DNA of 20,218 nt, from positions 1 through 20,218 of the forward strand of contig JAVJRN010000030.1 of assembly GCA_040218415.1 (NCBI GenBank), in the 5' to 3' direction. How positions within the stretch are numbered: position 1 is the stretch's first letter; each line of letters starts with the position of its first letter. The notes under the pieces were generated by a model. The model was not told the origin of the DNA. It saw only the letters and a program-made list of their open reading frames with translations, and searched no databases. The translations under genes were made by a program, and so were the position numbers. The DNA is from JAVJRN01 sp040218415. GTDB taxonomy: Bacteria > Bacteroidota > Bacteroidia > Cytophagales > Cyclobacteriaceae. Positions 14,651 to 20,218 of the stretch are shown piece after piece.

Positions 14651-17600
14651 ATGACTAAAATAAAAAATACATATAACATAGCTCAAGCTAAAGATGGGTT
14701 CAGTCTCACCAGTTTTATGGGGGTATCCGCGGTGTGGTTGAGAATAGGGATGCTGTTTTTGCTGCTTGGAATTGTCGGTGGTGTGAAGGGGCAGAATCTG
14801 AATCTCGATGGAGACATGGGGGCTGATTATATCGCCTATGGTGACAAAAAAAGGATAGAAGTAGCTGATGGGATATATCAGAACTTTCTCATGCCTACTG
14901 TTACACCTCTTTCGACGAGTTTGGCAACTGATATTTCGTCAAACACGATAATTCGCGTTGGGGATATGCAATTCGAAGTGGGTAGTTTTCTGGCCAATTA
15001 TAGCAAGAGGAGAAATGGTTATGAAGAACTGCTAGAGGAATTGGTGGTTCAACAGGCTTTTGCCGAACTAAATTTGGAATCTACAAAAACGAGCATAGAT
15101 AGAGTTTATAACGTCCTCAAAGGTGCCAACAATGCCTTTTCAGATGATGATCTCATAGAGGAAGTCTATGATTTGATTGATCAAAACATAAAAAATAAGG
15201 CAATAGCAAAACGTGCAAAAGACTTTAGATCATCCGTGGAAAAATCTAAAAATCTATTAACCTCCATCAAGATAGTTAATGATATCTCTTATGAAGCTTT
15301 CAATTATGTGATTAGAATGAGCTTTGTAACAGGTGAAGCCTTGGAGCGAATTAGAATAATAAAAAACAGATATAATTATTCGAATTCAAATGGAAACTTT
15401 AATGATCCGGCATTACGAGATGCTATTAATAATGTTGAAGGTGATCTTCAATTGATGTACAATCAAATTCAAAATCTTGACTATGAAAGTCTTACTCTTC
15501 AATTGGGTAAAATAAGCTTGGATGTTATGATCAGCACAGTCCAAGATAAATTTGTTGATCGATTCAAAGAAACCCTCAAGAAGTATAAAATTGTCAAAAA
15601 AACAGGTGGTCTGGCTGTGACGGTGATTTTTGCATCTTTGGAAGATGCCACGGGAGTAATGAACAGTGGGCTCAACAATATCTTGTTTGCCAATCTGGAC
15701 TATTACTTGTTTTACAAAGGTCAGGCGAATCCTTTAGGCTATGACGACATGATGCAAAAGATCTTAGATCAGGGAATTGTACATGGTTCGGATGAATACT
15801 ATCTAACTCAAGTACGGCTATATTATAACTATTTGTTTGCAAATCAACAGTTGGAGGTTTTAGAAGGCGGTAAAGATCCAGATATAACTGAGCCAGTCGC
15901 CACAGTGAACAGGACTTTTACTAAATTCTTCAATCGAGTTACCAACGCCATCAATCAATTAGTAGATGGGGATAGGGCAGCCGCCCAAAATAGCTACAAA
16001 ATTAGCTTGAAAAATACGGCTACATTGTCCAAAAAATACTTCGAAGCATTAAATGATAATGTGTCATATCCTGAAGCAATCACCTATCAGGTGCCATCAG
16101 TACCAGAAAATACAGATCCGGCAGTTTTTCCGATTGAACTCCCCCTAATAGAAAAGAAAAAAACAATTAGTCAATTTTTTCCTGATGTTCCACAGGATTA
16201 CTGGGCATTTCCATATATCGATTATTTGCTTGCCAAAGATGTCGTAAATGGGGATCAAGATGGCAATTTTACCCCTGAACGATTATTGACACGTGGTGAG
16301 TTGGCCAAGCTAGCGGTGAATGGGGCCGGGCTTACAATAAATACTTCAGGTGCTATATTTGATGATGTTGATTCCGATAACGAATTCTTTGAATATGTCC
16401 AGACATTGAAAAATCTGGGGTATGTCACGGGAGTGCCTAATTCTAACGATTATGGTGTTTACAATTCCATTACACGTGCAGAAGTAGCTAAAATTCTTTC
16501 ACTTGCGTTCGGTTTTACACATTCAGGTGCTGAAGATATTGTATTTCCTGATGTTGATAGTGCTAATGAATTCTTCGCATACATCCATTCATTAGTAGAG
16601 CGTAAAATTGTATATGGTTTTGAAGATGGTACTTTCAAGCCTTACAATAATATCCGAAGAGCCGAAGCTTCCAAAATTGTGTTCAAATGTATGGAGTACA
16701 AGGAAAGTGTTTTGGTAGCGTATGGTAATGATGTGGAAATCTCGATAGCTCAAAATGGTGTAGCGCCAGTGATTTCTTCTATCACAGCGCTTGGGTTGAC
16801 AGATGAAGAAACCTATTCTACTCAAACATTTACAGATGTGACTTTTACAGTTACGGCTACTGATCCTGACGGGGGTGACCCTCGGTTTATTTGGGAATCA
16901 ACCCATGGAAATTTCTCAGGTACTGGTACTACTGTTGTTTGGAATTCTGGAGATGTTCTCAATGAATATCAGTTGAATGAAACCGCATTTATTACATGCA
17001 GAGCTATGGATGATCAGGGAAATATTGATGAGAAATATTTTAAGATTATCATCTATCCACCTCCAACATCAGATTTTGACATTGAGATTAATTTAGATTT
17101 CGAAATACCTACGGTAAACATCACTTCGTCTGTACAGTCGGAGTATAACGCAGGTGACGATATTTCAATTACTTGGGATACACCTACAGACAATATAGGC
17201 GTGGACAGCATCTTTGTTTATTATGTCAATAAACGTGGCATTGTTGATCTGAAAGATCTGATCAATATTTATAAAAATGAATATACAGGTCAAACCTCTT
17301 ATAACTGGACAATTCCATCCATTAATGGTGGTGATTTCCGTATTGTGGTGATGGCAAAGGATGCCGCAGCTAATCTAAATTATGATGTTACTGACTACTT
17401 CACGATCATCAATACCACTGGTGTTGGTAATTCTGACAACATCATTGGTGCGGAATACTTCATCGGAACTGACCCTGGTCAGGGAAATGGAAATCCGTTG
17501 TTTGCAGCTGATGGTGCATTTGATAGTTCGATCGAAGAAGTCGAGGGGACTTTTTCTACAAGTAGTCTTTCAGTGGGAAATCATATTGTGAATATCCGTT

Positions 17601-20218
17601 TTCGAAACGGAGATGGCACCTGGGGGCCGGTATTTAAAAAGCCATTTCGCATCCATCCACCGGTGAATCTGCCAGAGTTATCATCGGGTAGCTTTCCGAC
17701 CATCGCAGCGGCAGAATACTTCATCGATGATGATCCGGGAGCAGGCAGTGGTTTGGCTTTAACTGCCGTAGATGGCGATGCAGATGAGATCATCGAAGAG
17801 ATGACCAGCGTAGTGCCAACAGCAGGAATGAGCGAAGGGAATTATTTATTGGGCGTACGTTATCAAAACAGTGACGGCACCTGGAGTGATCCATATCACA
17901 AGCCTTTCCGTATTCATCCTCCGGTAAATCTGCCAGAGTTGTCCTCAGGTAGTTTTCCGACCATCGCAGCGGCAGAGTACTTCATTGGAGATGATCCGGG
18001 GGCAGGAAGTGGTTTGGCTTTAACCGCCGTAGATGGCGATGCAGATGAGATCATTGAAGTAATGACCAGCGTAGTGCCAACAGCAGGAATGAGTGAAGGG
18101 AATTATTTATTGGGCGTACGCTATCAAAACAGCGATGGCACCTGGAGTGATCCATATCACAAGCCCTTCAGAATTCATCCAACGGTAAATCTGCCAGAGT
18201 TATCCTCAGGTAGTGTTCCGACCATCGCAGCGGCAGACTACTTTATTGGTGATGATCCGGGAGCCGGTAGTGGTTTGGCCTTAACCGCCGTAGATGGCGA
18301 TGCAGATGAGATCATCGAAGAAATGACCAGCGTAGTTCCAACAGCAGGAATGAGCGAGGGGAATTATTTATTGGGCGTACGTTATCAAAACAGTGACGGC
18401 ACTTGGAGTGATCCTTATCACAAGCCTTTCCGTATTCATCCACCGGTGAATTATTCGGAATTGTCTTTAGGGTCATTCCCAACCATTACGGAAGCAGAGT
18501 ACTTTATCGATACAGATCCGGGAGAAGGACTGGGTGTGACCATGACTGCCTCAGATGGCGCATTTGACTCCTTCATTGAAGATGCTGAGGCCATTGTGCC
18601 TACGAATGGGTTTGATGAAAAATATTATTTGATGGGAGTGCGCTATAAGAATAGTGACAATACCTGGAGTCAGCCATTTCACCAACCTTTTGAAATCAAG
18701 AATATCACGCCTCCAGCAGCCCCTGAAAAGCTGGTAGCGACAGGGTTTAACAAAAAGATCAAATTGACTTGGGATGGCAATCAAGAACAAGACATGCTGA
18801 GGTATGTGCTTTATAGGAGTAATACAGCAGGATTTACACCTACTTCAGAGGATTCTTTGGCTCATATTGAGGCGGGAGAAGTGCTATGGATAGATGACGA
18901 TCTTGTGAATGGCACGGATTACTACTATGCCCTTCAGGCCATAGACGTTGCTGAAAACCGAAGTGAATTTAGTGCTATTGCCAGTGCTACGCCGGTGAAC
19001 ACGGCACCAGTGGTAAGTTTGGTTTTTGACGCTGAGCAGGTTTTGGAGGATTCTGACAGTCATATCATCAGTAATATTTCCAGTCATTTTTCGGACATTG
19101 ATGAGGATGAACTCACCTTTAGTGCAATCAGCTCTGATCTGGAGAAAGTGGTTGTAGGAAGCATTGTCAATGATGAACTTACTTATACTTTGGTAGGAGA
19201 TGCTTTCGGCGTGGCTACTATCACCGTTACAGCCAGTGATGGACTTTTATCCGTAAACGCTGAGATTTCTATCATTATTGAAGGACAGCCCGATACACCG
19301 GTAGTCATTACTTCTATAGGAAATCGAAACTTGTTAGAGGATTTTGGTGCAGCTGTGATTGTGGATGACCTTAATACTGTTTTTGGAGATGTGGATGGCG
19401 AAACATTAACGTTTACTGCAGATACTGATAATGCTGCTATTACAGCTACTATTAATGGAAATAGATTAAGTCTGGCTGCTGGAGATCATATTTTTGGTAC
19501 AGCAACCATTACCACTAAAGCAACAGATCCAACAGGCCGAACTGTAAATGAGGTGTTTACGGTTAAGGTAACAGCAGTAAATGATGCGCCAACGTTTGTG
19601 GTAGGAACGGATATAATGATAGCCGAAGATTTGAGCGCACAAACAATCTCGGGATGGGCTACATCCATATCTAGTGGGCCTTCCAATGAAAACAATCAGG
19701 AATTGAACTTTAGTTTGTCTACGGATAATGATCAATTGTTTGACGTTCTCCCAATAATTAACGTTTCAGGGGACTTGAGTTTTACACCAAAAGCGGATGC
19801 ATTTGGTGTAGCGATGATCACCATTCAATTACAAGACAATGGCGGTGTGGATCATGGCGGCATTGACTCAAATGAACAACAGTTCAGATTGACGATTAAC
19901 AATATCAATGATGCACCTGTACTTGAGGCTGTTCAGTTGAGCATTGCAGAAAACAGTGTCCAAGGCTCGCTGGTCGGCACAATAGAAGGTGCAGATGTTG
20001 ATGCAGATGTGTTGAGCTATTCAATTGCTTCTGGGAATATATTAGGCGGCTTTGCCCTATCCAGCAGTGGTGAGCTTACAGTAAATGACGTGTCGGTTCT
20101 GGATTTTGAAACAAATCCGACATTCAGTTTGGAAGTGGAAGTGAATGATGGAGCTTTGAATGCAACTACAACTGTTACAATAAATCTGGAAGACGTTAAT
20201 GAAGTTCCAACGCTAGCT
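14651..20218 (+). CDS. Giant secreted multidomain surface protein: helical region, SLH, Ig-like, 87-aa repeats, FN3, cadherin-like (3' end outside window)
   Basis: 1856 codons are open to the window edge without interruption. The signal peptide ends near GGVKGQ (residue 48); ATG 14717 is an alternative start giving a tighter signal. Residues about 50-490 are a mostly helical region I cannot assign. About 508-685 are three S-layer-homology motifs (FPDVPQDYWAFPYIDYLLAK; LLTRGELAKLAV; FDDVDSDNEFFEYVQTLKNL; ITRAEVAKIL; FPDVDSANEFFAYIHSLVER; IRRAEASKIV). About 700-920 are Ig-like (TDPDGGDPRFIWES; NAGDDISITWDTPTDN). About 930-1364 are five 87-aa repeats (AEYFIDDDPGAGSG, LGVRYQNSDGTWSDP). About 1353-1449 is an FN3 domain (PAAPEKLVATGF, YYYALQAID). 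From 1450 come cadherin-like/tandem-95-type repeats (FSDIDEDELTFSA, VNDAPTF, INNINDAPVL). Known roles of these modules point to an adhesin or envelope-anchored matrix protein. Any C-terminal sorting signal lies outside. Confidence 0.9.
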   Translation, partial: MTKIKNTYNIAQAKDGFSLTSFMGVSAVWLRIGMLFLLLGIVGGVKGQNLNLDGDMGADYIAYGDKKRIEVADGIYQNFLMPTVTPLSTSLATDISSNTIIRVGDMQFEVGSFLANYSKRRNGYEELLEELVVQQAFAELNLESTKTSIDRVYNVLKGANNAFSDDDLIEEVYDLIDQNIKNKAIAKRAKDFRSSVEKSKNLLTSIKIVNDISYEAFNYVIRMSFVTGEALERIRIIKNRYNYSNSNGNFNDPALRDAINNVEGDLQLMYNQIQNLDYESLTLQLGKISLDVMISTVQDKFVDRFKETLKKYKIVKKTGGLAVTVIFASLEDATGVMNSGLNNILFANLDYYLFYKGQANPLGYDDMMQKILDQGIVHGSDEYYLTQVRLYYNYLFANQQLEVLEGGKDPDITEPVATVNRTFTKFFNRVTNAINQLVDGDRAAAQNSYKISLKNTATLSKKYFEALNDNVSYPEAITYQVPSVPENTDPAVFPIELPLIEKKKTISQFFPDVPQDYWAFPYIDYLLAKDVVNGDQDGNFTPERLLTRGELAKLAVNGAGLTINTSGAIFDDVDSDNEFFEYVQTLKNLGYVTGVPNSNDYGVYNSITRAEVAKILSLAFGFTHSGAEDIVFPDVDSANEFFAYIHSLVERKIVYGFEDGTFKPYNNIRRAEASKIVFKCMEYKESVLVAYGNDVEISIAQNGVAPVISSITALGLTDEETYSTQTFTDVTFTVTATDPDGGDPRFIWESTHGNFSGTGTTVVWNSGDVLNEYQLNETAFITCRAMDDQGNIDEKYFKIIIYPPPTSDFDIEINLDFEIPTVNITSSVQSEYNAGDDISITWDTPTDNIGVDSIFVYYVNKRGIVDLKDLINIYKNEYTGQTSYNWTIPSINGGDFRIVVMAKDAAANLNYDVTDYFTIINTTGVGNSDNIIGAEYFIGTDPGQGNGNPLFAADGAFDSSIEEVEGTFSTSSLSVGNHIVNIRFRNGDGTWGPVFKKPFRIHPPVNLPELSSGSFPTIAAAEYFIDDDPGAGSGLALTAVDGDADEIIEEMTSVVPTAGMSEGNYLLGVRYQNSDGTWSDPYHKPFRIHPPVNLPELSSGSFPTIAAAEYFIGDDPGAGSGLALTAVDGDADEIIEVMTSVVPTAGMSEGNYLLGVRYQNSDGTWSDPYHKPFRIHPTVNLPELSSGSVPTIAAADYFIGDDPGAGSGLALTAVDGDADEIIEEMTSVVPTAGMSEGNYLLGVRYQNSDGTWSDPYHKPFRIHPPVNYSELSLGSFPTITEAEYFIDTDPGEGLGVTMTASDGAFDSFIEDAEAIVPTNGFDEKYYLMGVRYKNSDNTWSQPFHQPFEIKNITPPAAPEKLVATGFNKKIKLTWDGNQEQDMLRYVLYRSNTAGFTPTSEDSLAHIEAGEVLWIDDDLVNGTDYYYALQAIDVAENRSEFSAIASATPVNTAPVVSLVFDAEQVLEDSDSHIISNISSHFSDIDEDELTFSAISSDLEKVVVGSIVNDELTYTLVGDAFGVATITVTASDGLLSVNAEISIIIEGQPDTPVVITSIGNRNLLEDFGAAVIVDDLNTVFGDVDGETLTFTADTDNAAITATINGNRLSLAAGDHIFGTATITTKATDPTGRTVNEVFTVKVTAVNDAPTFVVGTDIMIAEDLSAQTISGWATSISSGPSNENNQELNFSLSTDNDQLFDVLPIINVSGDLSFTPKADAFGVAMITIQLQDNGGVDHGGIDSNEQQFRLTINNINDAPVLEAVQLSIAENSVQGSLVGTIEGADVDADVLSYSIASGNILGGFALSSSGELTVNDVSVLDFETNPTFSLEVEVNDGALNATTTVTINLEDVNEVPTLA
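17440..18744 (+). repeat. Five in-frame tandem repeats of 261 bp (87 aa)
   Basis: Units begin at 17440, 17701, 17962, 18223 and 18484, an exact 261-bp period marked by CATCGCAGCGGCAGA-like starts. Units 2-4 are about 90% identical in DNA by eye, with many of the differences at third codon positions; units 1 and 5 are diverged. Each encodes AEYFI-x-DDPG-x-GxG, a hydrophobic middle, G-x-Y-LLGVRYQNSDGTWS and PFRIHPP. Period conservation in even the diverged units shows that unit length is under constraint. Confidence 0.95.

Noticed and set aside
17440..18744. Tandem repeats as a CRISPR array or satellite DNA
   Set aside because: The period is a whole number of codons, the frame is uninterrupted and the units encode a consistent protein repeat.
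15499..19735. Short frames on both strands inside the giant gene
   Set aside because: All lie opposite or out of frame to continuous, domain-bearing codons of the giant protein.

Overview
The window looks like a chromosomal segment of a Bacteroidota, probably Cytophagia-like. Coding density is moderate and the DNA is AT-rich. Starts lack clear Shine-Dalgarno sequences. There is a TonB-dependent receptor with a CarboxypepD_reg-like N-terminal domain, a HisKA_2-type kinase paired with a LytTR regulator, and several secreted proteins whose signal peptides end in AQ, GQ or SQ. The exact genus cannot be read from the sequence. No tRNA, rRNA or CRISPR array was seen.

Left part (1-4893): the window opens with the N-terminus of a probable IS630-type transposase on the minus strand. 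It abuts a tyrosine-recombinase gene that has lost both its arm-type N-terminus and most of its catalytic domain. Next is a minus-strand TonB-dependent outer-membrane receptor with a perfect 17-bp palindrome upstream of its start. Divergent from it is a secreted alpha/beta-hydrolase (acetyl-esterase-like), followed by a strong A/T-flanked hairpin.

Middle part (5035-8892): a signalling module. A periplasmic-TPR HisKA_2 histidine kinase overlaps a REC-LytTR response regulator by 4 bp. The pair is bracketed by two small paralogous proteins (100 and 104 aa) that share a terminal SETQIW..A..YE motif with a helix-turn-helix feel. A 21-bp-period direct repeat lies just downstream of the regulator gene and is a candidate LytTR binding site.

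Right part (8942-20218): a secreted/surface protein island on the same strand. Four tandem paralogues (about 415-465 aa) each carry a signal peptide and a right-handed beta-helix fold. Their ends are conserved and their centres diverge. All four stop within a few codons of the same motif, GEDITIKATG, which looks like the start of an Ig-like domain that is then cut off. Repeat-like and hairpin sequences fill the junctions. The array is followed by the first 1856 codons of a giant secreted protein that runs off the window. It has a novel-looking helical N-terminal region, three S-layer-homology motifs, Ig-like domains, five 87-aa tandem repeats (the middle three about 90% identical in DNA by eye), an FN3 domain and cadherin-like repeats.

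Working model (inference): the two-component system and its two small partner proteins control a co-directional cluster of surface or adhesin-type proteins that is diversifying by tandem duplication and recombination.
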